Below, in pieces: positions 22,035 through 33,206 of a stretch of 64,000 bases of DNA. This stretch comes from Thinopyrum elongatum (taxonomy: Eukaryota; Streptophyta; Magnoliopsida; Poales; Poaceae). The stretch spans positions 340,719,307 through 340,783,306 of the forward strand of contig CM022299.1 in NCBI GenBank assembly GCA_011799875.1, in the 5' to 3' direction. Both the position numbers and the translations under genes were made by a program. Under the pieces are notes generated by a model. It was given only the letters and a program-made list of their open reading frames with translations. It had not been told where the DNA came from and did no database searches. Each line of letters begins with the position of its first letter. Position 1 is the first letter of the stretch.

Positions 22035-22560
22035 ATGTTGAGCTCCACTTCAGCATCCCGCCCCTCGTGGCCCCAGCATGGTCCAGTGCCCATGGAGCGA
22101 TGCCCTGACTTCCCACGAGCCGCGCCACTGAAAAGGTTGACTTCGAGGGAGGACAAGAATGGCAACTTTGGGCGCGAGTTTGTGAAATGCGAGAGCAAGC
22201 CAGAGGGGAGGTTAGATCTCATGATTTTTCTTTGACCCTTACTTTTTCTCTTTGCTTCTAATTCTTTTTCGTTGGATCTGAGATTTAGGGTTCATGATTT
22301 CATTTCAGATCGTGAAGAAATGCACACATTTTGAATGGGTGGATGACTACGTTCGGAGGCTTCAAGGGGAGGGCTTGCTTCAATTCAATGGGGCCGCAAC
22401 CCGGGAGGTCAATCTGCCGTCAGCCACTCAGAATTTGGTCTCTGAAAGTGCTGCTCCGATAATTGGGGATGAGGATCTGAAGGGGGAATTAAAGAAGATG
22501 AACAAGAACTTGAGGCAGATGATTCAGTTGAACAAGCAGGCGAATCTGATAGCTTTATGA
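22035..22560 (+). pseudogene. GRF-type zinc-finger gene, two exons, probably broken
   Basis: Exon 1 (ATG 22035 to 22210) encodes [20 protein letters not shown] followed by [20 protein letters not shown] and [17 protein letters not shown]. Exon 2 (22309 to TGA 22558-22560) begins IVKKCTHFEWVDDYVRRLQG and ends with a short coiled coil, LKGELKKMNKNLRQMIQLNK. Together these give the GRF zinc-finger pattern (C...GxFxxC...CxHFEW), found in nucleic-acid-binding proteins and many plant repeat-associated genes. The second expected cysteine (CPDC) is F here. The best intron, GT 22211 to AG 22308, joins the exons out of frame and gives an immediate stop; one base seems lost near the GGGG run at 22206-22209. 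I therefore call it a probable pseudogene. Confidence 0.65.
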
Positions 22561-22649
22561 TTTTATTTTGTATAGTTGCTCTAGGATTTGCTTACTTGCT
22601 GGTCATCACTCGTTAGAGATGTTATTTGTGTGGTGTCATGTGCTCTACG

Positions 22650-22730
22650 ATTTGCTTAAGGGTTTGTGGATCATGTGCTCTCTGTGTTGCTTAATTTGTG
22701 GATCATGTGCTCTCTGTGTTGCTTAAACTA
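22650..22730. repeat. short tandem repeat downstream of the GRF gene
   Basis: TTTGTGGATCATGTGCTCTC occurs twice, 34 bases apart, each time ending TGTGTTGCTTAA; a shorter related phrase lies just upstream (CATGTGCTCTACGATTTGCT). Confidence 0.7.
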
Positions 22731-23099
22731 TGTCTCTATCTCCATCTCTGAATCTGTGTAGGTGTTAGTTTTCGACACTTTCAGTTTCGTCAGACAACAT
22801 CGAGGGCAAGAGAAAAAAAACGTAGTTATTGGGCCCAAAATGAAACCAAGCTCTGGTTGGGCCATCGCATTGCATTGACTGTCGAAGGCCCACAAAGATA
22901 AAAGAGGCCTAGAAAAATAGTGCATGCACTAGCTCTGTTTTTCCTCTGTTTTTTTGCTTGATTGTTTTGATTGCACCTACAGAGATTGAGTGCACGTTGG
23001 TTACATTACAAGAATAGGTTACATCGTTTGAAATCACACAACATTTGATATTGCCACCAAGAAGTCAACAATTACCGTTCATACAATGGGCTACCCTTC

Positions 23100-23556
23100 A
23101 AAAATTATTTTCATCCTGCCAAATGGCCACAAACTATTCAAAAATTAGCTTCTTTTTGTTCATACAATATAGGTATCCTACAATATATATAGGCACCAAC
23201 AATTCAAAAAAATTAGCTTCTTTTTCTTCTTCTTTTCAACATCAACATGGCTCATCTTTCCAGCTTTAATTTCCTTTTTGACACCTCAACTAGTCCATTA
23301 GCCACCCATGCCAAAACTTGGAACCAATAAAACCTATAATATAAGGGCCAAAATTAATTTCATCATGCCAAATGTCCACAAACTATTCAAAAGTTAGCTT
23401 GTTTTTGTTCATACAATATACGGAATAGGGCCACCAACAATTCAAAAAAATTAGCTTTTCTCCTTCTTTTCAACATCAACATGGCTCATTTTTTTAGCTT
23501 TAATTTCCTTTTTGACACTTCAACTAGTCCATTAGCCACACGTGCCAAAACTTGAC
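23100..23556. repeat. imperfect tandem duplication of about 240 bp
   Basis: Segment 23125-23320 and segment 23378-23555 share the ordered phrases ACTATTCAAAA.TTAGCTT, GTTCATACAATATA, CACCAACAATTCAAAAAAAT, TTTTCAACATCAACATGGCT and CAACTAGTCCATTAGCCAC, with a 20-bp length difference. No gene is seen in 22731-24000 around it. Confidence 0.75.
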
Positions 23557-24008
23557 CCTAAAATATAAGGGCCAAAATACAAATATTACACAACATGAAT
23601 ATAACAAGACGAATGGGCTACCCTCCAACCATGTTTACAAGGCTAACCCCAAAACTTGCTGCTTTTCATTGAGGGATACCCTTTCATTGATTGATTTAGC
23701 AGAAGGGCTTGGCTACGGCATCATATCCATCTAGCGATATCTCATGTCAAATAAGGGTACAACCAACGACATATAAAAGTAGCAAGCAAAACACATATAA
23801 CCAACGACATATCAAATAAGGGTAGCAAGCATAACATAGTTCTTAGGGTTCCCAACATGATATAACACGACAGAGATAAAAAGTTCATGGTACAACCAAC
23901 GACTTAATTAAGATAGAAATATATAAAAGATAAAATGCCCTAACACCCTAGGGCAAGACAAGCTTCACGAGACCGGGCCTTGACCACCATCTTCACTGCG
24001 CCTCCGCT

Positions 24009-24425
24009 TCACTGCTCCTCCTCCATGCCATCCTCATCGAGGTAGTAGGGGAGGCTGTGCATACCGTTGCGGGTGGGGAAGATGCTGTTGAAGTCCATCA
24101 AGATGTTGTAGGTGGTGAATGCGATGAACTCGCACCCACACCAAAACACCTTGCCAAGGAGGTAGTACGCATCAAATCTGTTGGTGAAGTTGATGATGAG
24201 CCCTATCGGTGGAGTGCTGGAGTTTGGACGCACTTCCTCCAGTCGGAACATCACTGGCGAGCCCGCCTGGAGGTGGGTGAAGCCCGCACCGAGGAACCAC
24301 TGGGCAAACTCCTTTGCACCCCTCCAGCATGAGAACACCCACACAGGGAGCATCGTCTCCACGACGACGCCTGGGGCATACCGCCTCTCCGGCACGGTCG
24401 GTGGGAGCTCGAAGGTGGGGCCATT
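24009..24425 (-). pseudogene. unknown ORF split by the BARE-type element (main part)
   Basis: On the minus strand the frame is open from the element boundary at 24425 to a stop at 24009-24011. It has residues LPVWVFSCWRGAKEFAQWFL, SPVMFRLEEVRPNSSTPPIG and FDAYYLLGKVFWCGCEF, ending in an acidic DEDGMEEEQ. The first codons are on the other side of the element: an ATG at 33206-33204 and two more codons, then the 5-bp target duplication. Counting one copy of the duplication, the frame joins exactly and predicts about 141 residues with no stop. I do not recognise the family. It is convergent with the GRF gene and about 1.4 kb away. It could be a lineage-specific host gene or a second gene of a DNA transposon. 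Confidence 0.6.
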
Positions 24426-26198
24426 TGTTGGGAATCGTTGCATGGAAACAAAAAAAATTCTACGCACACGCAATATTCTATCCATGGAAATACATAACAA
24501 CGAGGGGGAGAGTGTGTCTACGTACCCTCGTAGACCGTAAGCGGAAGTGTTTAACAACGCGGTTGATGTAGTCGAACTTCTTCGCGCTCCAACCAATCAA
24601 GTACCAAATGTACGGCACCTCCACGTTCTGCACACGTTCAGCTCGGTGACGTCCCTTGCCTTCTTGATCCAGCAAGATGTCGAGGTAGTAGATGAGTTTC
24701 GTCAGCACGACGGTGTGGTGACGGTGATGGTGAAGTGATCTCCGCAGGGCTTCGCCTAAGCACTACGAAAATATGACCGGGGGTGTAAACAGTGGAGGGG
24801 GCGGGCGCCGCACACGGCTAAACAATTGTATGGGTGTGCTAGGGGCCCCCCTCCCAAATATATATAGGTGGAGGGGAGGAGGGAGCAGCCAGGAGGGTGC
24901 CCCAAGTAGGCCGAATCCTACTTGGGGTCGTCCCAAGTGGCGTGCCCCCCTGCCTTATTTGTCGGAGGGGGAAGGAAAGGGGGGGGGGGGGGGGAAGGTG
25001 GAAGGAAGGGGAAATCCTATTCCCTTTCTTTCCTTTCCTCCTTCCCCTTTCCTTCTACACCTTGGACGGCCCATATGGGGGGCGCACCAGCCCCTTGTGG
25101 CTGGTGTGTTTCCCGTCTTGGCCAATAAGGCCCATATCTTTTGCCGGGGGTGCCGGGAACCCCTTCCGGTGACCCGATAATTACCCGGTGACCCCCGAAA
25201 CACTTCCGGTGTCCGAATACCATCGTCCTATATATCAATATTTACCTCTTGACCATTTCAAGACTCCTCGTCATGTCAGTGATCTCATCCGGGACTCCGA
25301 ACAACATTCGGTCACCAAATTACATAACTCATATAATACTATATCGTCAACGAACGTTAAGCGTGCGAACCCTAGGGGTTCGAGAACTATGTAGACATGA
25401 CCGAGACACCTCTCCGGTCAATAACCAATAGCGGAACCTGGATGCTCATATTGGCTCCTATATATTCTACAAAGATCTTTATCGGTCAAACCGTTATGAC
25501 AACATACGTAATTCCCTTTGTCCATCGGTATGTTACTTGCCCGAGATTCGATCGTCGGTATCTTCATACCTAGTTCAATCTCGTTACCGGCAAGTCTCTT
25601 TACTCGTTCCATAATACATCACCTCGTGACCAACTCCTTAGTAATTTGCTTGCAAGCTTATGATGTGTATTACCGAGAGGGCCCAGAGATACCCCTCCGA
25701 AACTCGGAGTGACAAATCCGAATCTCGATCTATGCCAACTCAACAAATACCTTGGGAGATGCCTGTAGAGCATCTTTATAATCACCTAGTTACGTTGTGA
25801 CGTTTGATAGCACACAAGGCACTCCTCCAGTATCCGGGAGTTGCATAATCTCATAGTCGAAGGAATATGTATTTGACATGAAGAAAGCAATAGCAATAAA
25901 ACTGAACGATCATTATGCTAAGCTAACGAATGGGTCTTGTCCATCACATCATTCTCCTAATGATGCGATCCCATTATCAAATGACAACTCATGTCCATGG
26001 TCAGGAAACCTTAACCATCTTTGATCAACGAGCTAGTCTAGTAGAGGCTTACTAGGGACACGGTGTTTTGTCTATGTATTCACACATGTATTATGGTTTC
26101 CGATCAATACAATTCTAGCATGAATAATAAACCTTTATCATGAATAAGGAAATATAAAATAACAACTTTATTATTGCCTCCAGGGCATATTTCCTTCA
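24426..26198 (-). repeat. 3' LTR of the BARE-type element
   Basis: 1773 bp, TG...CA in minus orientation. It contains a TATA-like TATATATAGG box near 24859-24868 and, close by, an uninterrupted G run at about 24979-24994. ORFs overlapping it on either strand are low-complexity by-products. Confidence 0.93.
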
Positions 26199-26220
26199 GT
26201 CTCCCACTTGCACTAGAGTC
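26199..26220 (-). other. polypurine tract of the BARE-type element
   Basis: The minus strand reads AGTGCAAGTGGGAGAC immediately before the LTR start TGAAGG, the usual plus-strand primer site of this family. Confidence 0.8.
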
Positions 26221-26231
26221 AATAATCTAGA

Positions 26232-27851
26232 TTACATTGTAATGATTCTAACACCCATGGAGTCTTGGTGCTGATCATGTTTTGCTCGTGGAAGAGGCTT
26301 AGTCAACGGGTCTGCTACATTCAGATTCATATGTATCTTGCAAATTTCTATGTCTCCATCCTTGACTTGTTCATGAATGGAGTTGAAGCGTCTCTTGATG
26401 TGTTTGGTTCTCTTGGGAAACCTGGATTCCTTCGCCAAGGCAATTGCTCCAGTGTTGTCACAAAAGATTTTCATTGGATCCGATGCACTAGGTATTACAC
26501 CTAGATTGGATATGAACTCCTTCATCCAGACTCCTTCATTTGCTGCTTCAGAAGCAGCTATGTACTCCACTTCACACGTAGATCCCGCCATGACGCTCTG
26601 CTTGGAACTGCACCAACTAACAGCTCCACCGTTCAATATAAATACGTATCCGGTTTGTGACTTGGAGTCATCCGGATCAGTGTCAAAGCTAGCATCGACG
26701 TAACCATTTACGATGAGCTCTTTATCACCTCCATAAACGAGAAACATATCCTTGGTCCTTTTCAGGTACTTCAGGATGTTCTTGACCGCTGTCCATTGAT
26801 CCACTCCTGGATTACTTTGGTACCTCCCTGCCAGACTTATGGCAAGGCACACATCAGGTCTGGTACACATCATAGCATACATGATAGAACCTATGGCTGA
26901 AGCATAGGGAATGACTTTCATTTTTTCTCTATCTTCTGCAGTGGACGGGCATTGAGTCTTACTCAACTTCACACCTTGCAACACAGGCAAGAACCATTTC
27001 TTTGACTGATCCATTTTGAACTTCTTCAAAACTTTATCAAGGTATGTGCTTTGTGAAAGTCCTATTAAGCATCTCGATCTATCCCTATAGATCTTGATGC
27101 CCAATATATAAGCAGCTTCACCGAGGTCTTTCATTGAAAAATTCTTATTCAAGTATCCTTTTATGCTATCCAGAAATTCTATATCATTTCCAATCAACAA
27201 TATGTCATCCACATATAATATCAGAAATGCTACAGAGCTCCCACTCACTTTCTTGTAAATACAGGCTTCACCGAAAGTCTGTATAAATCCATATGCTTTG
27301 ATCACTTCATCAAAGCGTATATTCCAACTCCGAGATGCTTGCACCAGTCCATAGATGGATCGCTGGAGCTTGCACACTTTGTTAGCACCTTTAGGATCGA
27401 CAAAACCTTCTGGTTGCATCATATACAATTCTTCCTTAAGAAATCCATTAAGGAATGCAGTTTTGACGTCCATTTGCCAGATTTCATATTCATAAAATGC
27501 GGCAATTGCTAACATGATTCGGACGGACTTAAGCATCGCTACGGGTGAGAAAGTCTCATCGTAGTCAACCCCTTGAACTTGTCGAAAACCTTTTGTGACA
27601 AGTCAAGCTTTATAGACAGTAAAATTACCATCAGCGTTAGTCTTCTTCTTGAAGATCCATTTATTTTCTATGGCTTGCCGATCATCGGGCAAATCCACCA
27701 AAGTCAACACTTTGTTCTCATACATGGATCCTATCTCAGATTTCATGGCCTCAAGCCATCTGTCGGAATCTGGGCTCATCATAGCTTCTTCATAGTTCGT
27801 AGGTTTGCCTTGGTCTAGTAACATGACTTCCAGTACAGGATTCCGTACCAC
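26232..27851 (-). pseudogene. copia reverse transcriptase and RNase H
   Basis: The frame enters at 27851 with RWLEAMKSEIGSMYENKVLT and IENKWIFKKK, meets a TGA at 27603-27605 in KA-stop-LVTKGF (related elements have Arg; CGA to TGA is the simplest change), and continues from 27602. RT blocks are EIWQMDVKTAFLNGFLKEEL, KLQRSIYGLVQASRSWN and an intact YVDDILLIGND. RNase H follows with GYVDASFDTDPDDSKSQTGY, STCEVEYIAASEA and FCDNTGAIALAKE, and ends KTKHI-type (RTKHIKRRFNSIHEQV). Catalytic residues of both domains look intact; only the nonsense codon and the upstream frameshift disable it. Confidence 0.88.
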
Positions 27852-29044
27852 TCTGGTGCAGATTGTGTTCTGGTTGACCTACGAGGTTCTGTAGTAACTT
27901 GATCTGAAGTTTCATGATCATCATCATTAGCTTCCTCTCTAGTTGGTGTAGGCATCACGGGAATGGTTTTCTCTGATGAACTACTTTCCAATTCGAGAGA
28001 AGGTACAATTACCTCATCAAGTTCTACTTTCCTCCCACTCACTTCTTTCGAGAGAAACTCCTTCTCTAGAAAGGTTCCATTCTTGGCAACAAAGATCTTG
28101 CCTTCGGATCTGTGGTGGAAGGTGTACCCAATTGTTTCCTTAGGGTATCCTATGAAGACGCACTTCTCCAATTTGGGTTCGAGCTTATCAGGCTGAAGCC
28201 TTTTGACATAAGTGTCGCAACCCCAAACTTTAAGAAACGACAGCTTAGGTTTCTTGCCAAACCATAGTTCATACGGTGTCGTCTCAACGGATTTAGACGG
28301 TGCCCTATTTAATTTGAATGCAACTGTCTCTAATGCATAACCCCAAAACGATAGTGGTAAATCGGTAAGAGACATCATAGATCGCACCATATCTAATAAA
28401 GTACGGTTACGACGTTCGGACACACCATTACGCTGTGGTGTTCCAGGTGGCATGAGTTGTGAAACTATTCCACATTGTTTTAAATGAAGGCCAAACTCGT
28501 AACTCAAATATTCGCCTCCGCGATCAGATCGCAAAAACTTTATTTTCTTGTTACGATGATTCTCCACTTCACTCTGAAATTCTTTGAACTTTTCAAATGT
28601 TTCAGACTTGTGTTTCATTAAGTAGATATACCCATATCTGCTCAAATCATCTGTGAAGGTCAGAAAATAACGATACCCGCCGCGTGCCTCAACACTCATC
28701 GGACCGCATACATTGGCATGTTTTATTTCCAATAAGTCATTAGCTCGCTCCATTGTTCCGGAGAACGGAGTTTTAGTCATCTTGCCCATGAGGCATGGTT
28801 CGCAAGTATCAAATGATTCCAAAAGCCCATCTGCATGGAGTTTCTTCATGCACTTTACACCAATATGACCTAAACGACAGTGCCACAAATATGTTGCACT
28901 ATTATTATCAACTTTGCATCTTTTGGCATCAATATTATGAATATGTGTATCACTACAATCGAGATTCAACAAAAATAGACCACTCTTCAAGGGTGCATGA
29001 CCATAAAAGATATTACTCATATAAATAGAACAACCATTATTATC
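27815..29044 (-). pseudogene. copia integrase, first catalytic Asp replaced
   Basis: The zinc-binding region is LWHCRLGHIGVKCMKKLHAD with CEPCLMGK (H-H-C-C). The core has KHANVCGPMSV, where the family has an Asp before VCGP; the codon at 28712-28714 is AAT (Asn), consistent with GAT to AAT. The second Asp (RSDRGGEY) and the Glu (NGVSERRNRTLLDM) are kept. The GKKPKLSFLKVWGC and FIGYPKETIGYTF blocks follow. The frame shifts near 27850 before RT. Loss of the first DDE residue should abolish integration activity. Confidence 0.87.
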
Positions 29045-29416
29045 TTATTTAAATGAATAACTGTCTCGCACTAAACAAGATCCAGATATAATGTTCATGC
29101 TCAATGCTGGCAACAAATAACAATTATTCAGGTCTAAAACTAATCTCGAAGGTAGATGTAGAGGTAGCGTGCCGACGGCGATCACTTCGACCTTGGAACC
29201 ATTCCCGACGCGCATCGTCACCTCGTCCTTAGCCAATCTTCGTTTAATTCGTAGCTCCTGTTTCGAGTTACAAATATGAGCAACCGAACCAGTATCAAAT
29301 ACCCAGGCACTACTACGAGCATTAGTAAGGTACACATCAATAACATGTATATCAAATATACCTTTGTTCACTTTGCCATCCTTCTTATCTGCCAAATACT
29401 TGGGGCAATTCCGCTT
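29045..29416 (-). pseudogene. copia protease region
   Basis: In the same frame as gag after its TGA, this part completes the zinc knuckle (KRNCPKYL) and includes the aspartic protease site SSAWVFDTGSVAHICNSKQE (DTGS) and NCYLLPALSMNIISGSCL. A stop at 29045-29047 separates it from integrase, again in the same frame. The ancestral gag-pol was thus one long frame. Confidence 0.85.
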
Positions 29417-30196
29417 TCAGTGACCAGTCCTTTTGCAGTAGAAGCACTCAGTTTCAGGCTTGGGTCTAGCTTTGGGTTTCTTCCCGGGAGTGGCAACTTG
29501 CTTGCCATTCTTCTTGAAGTTCCCTTTCTTTCCCTTGCCCTTTTTCTTGAAACTAGTGGTCTTGTTAACCATCAGCACTTGATGCTCCTTCTTGATTTCT
29601 ACCTCAGCAGCCTTAAGCATTGCGAAGAGGTCGGGAATTGTTTTGGTCATCCCTTGCATATTATAGTTCATCACGAAGCCTTTGTAGCTTGGTGGCAGTG
29701 ATTGAAGAACTATGTCAATGACACAATCAACTGGAAGATCAACTCCCAGCTGAGTCAAGTGATTATAATACCCAGACATTCTGAGTATGTGTTCACTGAC
29801 CGAACTGTTCTCCTCCATCTTGCAGCTATAGAACTTGTTGGAGACTTCATATTTCTCAACCCGAGCATTTGCTTGAAATATTAACTTCAACTCTTGGAAC
29901 ATCTCATATGCTCCATGACGTTCAAAATGTCTTTGAAGTCCTGGTTCTAAGCCGTAAAGCATGGCACACTGAACTATAGAGTAGTTATCAGACCACGTCT
30001 GCCAGACATTCAAAGCGTCTACATTAGCGGGAGGGGGCTTGTCACCTAGCGGTGCATCAAGGACATAATTCTTCTGTGCAGCAATGAGGATAATCCTCAA
30101 GTTACGGACCCAGTCCGTGTAGTTGCTACCATCATCTTTCAACTTAGCTTTCTCTAGGAATGCATTAAAATTCAGGGGAACGGTAGCACGGGCCAT
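29417..30196 (-). pseudogene. copia gag, truncated at the zinc knuckle
   Basis: The likely start is the ATG at 30196 (MARATVPLNFNAFLEKAKLK), the usual BARE/Angela gag start; an in-frame ATG at 30241 is less likely. The capsid region includes NYTDWVRNLRIILIAAQKNY and MLYGLEPGLQRHFERHGAYE. A K/G-rich linker leads to CFYCKRTGH, then TGA at 29417-29419. Relatives have Trp here, so TGG to TGA is likely. Gag packages the RNA. Confidence 0.85.
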
Positions 30197-31413
30197 TGAT
30201 CTACAACATAGATATGCAAATACTATCAGGACTAAGTTCATGATAAATTAAGTTCAATTAATCAAATTACTTAAGAACTCCCACTTAAATAGACATCCCT
30301 CAAGTCATCTAAGTGATACGTGATCCAAATCAACTAACCCATGTCCGATCATCACGTGAGATGGGGTAGTCATCAATGGTGAACATCTCTATGTTGATCA
30401 TATCTACTATATGATTCACGTTCGACCTTTCAGTCTCCAGTGTTCCGAGGCCATGTCTGTACATGCTAGGCTCGTCAAGTTTAACCCAAGTATTCCGCAT
30501 GTGCAAAAACTGTCTTGCACCCGTTGTATGTGAACGTAGAGTCTATCACACCCGATCATCACGTGGTGTCTCAACACGACGAACTGTAGCAACGGTGCAT
30601 ACTCAGGGAGAACACTTTTATCTTGAAATTAAGTGAAGGGATCATCTTATAATGCTACCTTCGTTCTAAGCAAAATAAGATGCATAAAGGATAAACATCA
30701 CATGCAATCAAAATATGTGACATGATATGGCCATCATCTTGTGCTTTTGATCTCCATCTCCAAAGAATCATCATGATCTCCATTATCACCGGCTCGACAC
30801 CTTGATCTCCATCGTTGCGTCGTGGTCGTCTTGCCAACTATTGCTTCTACAACTATCGCTAACACATAGTGATATAGTAAAGCAATTAGATGGCGTTTGC
30901 ATTTCATACAATAAAGCGACAACCATAAGGCTCCTGCCAGTTGCCGATAACTTACAAAACATGATCATCTCATACAACAACGTATATCACATCATGTCTT
31001 AACCATATCACATCACAACATGCCCTGCAAAAACAAGTTAGATGTCCTCTACTTTGTTGTTGCAAGTTTTACGTGGCTGCTACGGGCTTCTAGCAAGAAC
31101 CGTTCTTACCTACGGCAAAACCACAACGGTGATTCATCAAGTTTGTTGTTTTAACCTTATTCAAGGACCGGCCGCAGTCAAATTCAATTCAACTAAAGTA
31201 GGAGAAACAGACACCCGCCAGCCACCTTTATGCAAAACTATTTGCATGTCTGTTGGTGGAACCGGTCTCATGTACATGGACATGTAAGGTTGGTCCGGGC
31301 CGCTTCATCCCATAATACCGCCGAATCAAAATAAGACGTTGGTGGTAAGCAATATGACTATCACCGTCCACAACTCTTTGTGTTCTACTCGTGCATATCA
31401 TCTACGCATAGAC
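30197..31413 (-). other. untranslated leader of the BARE-type element, no gene
   Basis: About 1.2 kb between PBS and gag with only short ORFs. Long leaders with upstream ATGs are usual in BARE elements; packaging signals are expected here but I cannot point to one. Confidence 0.7.
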
Positions 31414-31430
31414 CTGGCTCATGATGCCAC
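31414..31430 (-). other. primer-binding site of the BARE-type element
   Basis: The minus strand reads GTGGCATCATGAGCCAG after the LTR end CCCAACA. It resembles the initiator tRNA-Met site TGGTATCAGAGCC with substitutions, as is common in this family. Confidence 0.7.
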
Positions 31431-33192
31431 TGTTGGGAATCGTTGCATGGAAACAAAAAAAATCTACGCACACGCAATGATCTATCCATGGAGATGCATA
31501 GCAACGAGGGGGAGAGTGTGTCTACATACCCTCTTAGACCGTAAGTGGAAGCGTTTAACAACGCGGTTGATGTAGTCGAACTTCTTCGCGCTCCAACCGA
31601 TCAAGTACCGAACGTACGGCACCTCCGTGTTCTGCACACGTTCAGCTCGGTGACGTCCCTCGCCTTCTTGATCTAGCAAGATGTCGAGGTAGTAGATGAG
31701 TTCTGTCAGCATGACGGTGTGGTGACGGTGATGGTGAAGTGATCTCCGCAAGGCTTCGCCTAAGCACTACGAAAATATGACCGGGGGTGTAAACGGTGGA
31801 GGGGGGGGCGCCGCACACAGCTAAATAATTGTCTGGGTGTGTTAGGCGCCCCCCTCCCGCATATATATAGGTGGAGGGGAGGAGGGAACAGCCAGGAGGG
31901 CGCCCCAAGTAGGCCGAATCCTACTTGGGGTCCTCCCAAGTGTCGCGCCCCCCCTGCCTTATTTGTCGGAGGGGGAAGGAAAGGTGGGGAGGTGGAAGGA
32001 AGGGGAAATCCTATTCCCTTTCTTTTCTTTCCTCCTTCCCCTTTCCTTCTCCACCTTGGACGGCCCATATGAGGGGCGCACCAGCCCCTTGTGGCTGGTG
32101 TGTTTCCCCTCTTGGCCCATAAGGCCCATATCTTTTGCCGGGGGTGCCCGAAACCCCTTCCGGTGACCCGATAGGTACCCGGTGACCACCGAAACACTTC
32201 TGGTGTCCAAATACCATTGTACTATATATCAATCTTTACGTCTCGACCATTTAGAGACTCCTCGTCTTGTCCATGATCTCATCCGGGACTCCGAACAACA
32301 TTCGGTCACCAAATCACATAACTCATATAATACTATATCGTCAACGAATGTTAAGCGTGCGGACCCTACGGGTTCGAGAACTATGTAGACATGACCGAGA
32401 CACCTCTCCAGTCAATAACCAATAGCGGAACCTGGATGCTCATATTGGCTCCTACATATTCTACGAAGATCTTTATCGGTCGAACCGTTATGACAACATA
32501 TGTAATTCCCTTTGTCCATCGGTATGTTACTTGCCCGAGATTCGATCGTCGGTATCTTCATACCTAGTTCAATCTCGTTACCGGCAAGTCTCTTTACTCG
32601 TTCCGTAATACATCACCTCCTGACCAACTCCTTAGTCGTTTGCTTGCAAGCTTATGATGTGTATTACCGAGAGGGCCCAGAGATACCTCTCCGAAACTCG
32701 GAGTGACAAATCCTAATCTCGATCTATGCCAACTCAACAAATACCTTTAGAGATGCCTGTAGTGCATCTTTATAATCACCCAGTTACGTTGTGACGTTTG
32801 ATAGCACACAAGGCACTCCTCCGGTATCCGGGAGTTGCATAATCTCATAGTCGAAGGAATATGTATTTGACATGAAGAAAGCAATAGCAATAAAACTGAA
32901 CGATCATTATGATAAGCTAACGGATGGGTCTTGTCCATCACATCATTCTCCTAATGATGTGATCCTGTTATCAAGTGACAACTCATGTCCGTGGTCAGGG
33001 AACCTTAACCATCTTTGATCAACGAGCTAGTCTAGTAAAGGCTTACTAGGGACACGGTGTTTTGTCTATGTATTCACACATGTATTATGGTTTTCGATCA
33101 ATATAACACTAGCATGAATAATAAACCTTTATCATGAATAAGGAAATATAAAATAACAACTTTATTATTGCCTCTAGGGCATATTTCCTTCA
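31431..33192 (-). repeat. 5' LTR of the BARE-type element
   Basis: 1762 bp partner of 24426-26198, with a TATA-like box at about 31859-31868. The G run of the other LTR is much shorter here, which accounts for most of the length difference. Confidence 0.93.
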
Positions 33193-33197
33193 CCGTT

Positions 33198-33206
33198 GTA
33201 CTGCAT
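33198..33206 (-). pseudogene. first codons of the split unknown ORF
   Basis: ATG at 33206-33204 followed by two codons up to 33198; 33193-33197 (CCGTT) is the right copy of the target duplication paired with CCATT at 24421-24425. An upstream TATTTAAG on the minus strand about 100 bases away supports this ATG as the original start. Confidence 0.55.

Larger units (their letters stand above)
24426..33192 (-). mobile_element. BARE/WIS/Angela-type Ty1/copia retrotransposon, full length
   Basis: LTRs 24426-26198 (3') and 31431-33192 (5') frame PBS, leader, gag, protease, integrase, RT and RNase H in copia order on the minus strand. Total length is 8767 bp. LTRs begin TGAAGGAAATATGCC and end CGATTCCCAACA, as in BARE/WIS/Angela elements of Triticeae. 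Target duplications are CCATT and CCGTT, one change in five. In about 325 aligned LTR bases (25395-25720 versus 32389-32715) I count about 11 differences, roughly 3%. The polyprotein has nonsense codons at 29417, 29045 and 27603 and a frameshift near 27850, plus a lost integrase aspartate, so it is not autonomous now. Confidence 0.92.

Noticed and set aside
24773..25240. Overlapping ORFs on both strands with G/P/S-rich proteins
   Set aside because: They lie in the LTR of the BARE-type element, have near-identical counterparts at 31839-32232 in the other LTR, and show no domain; they are composition by-products.
28795..29028. Plus-strand ORF inside the copia integrase region
   Set aside because: Antisense to a strong integrase match and without recognisable content.
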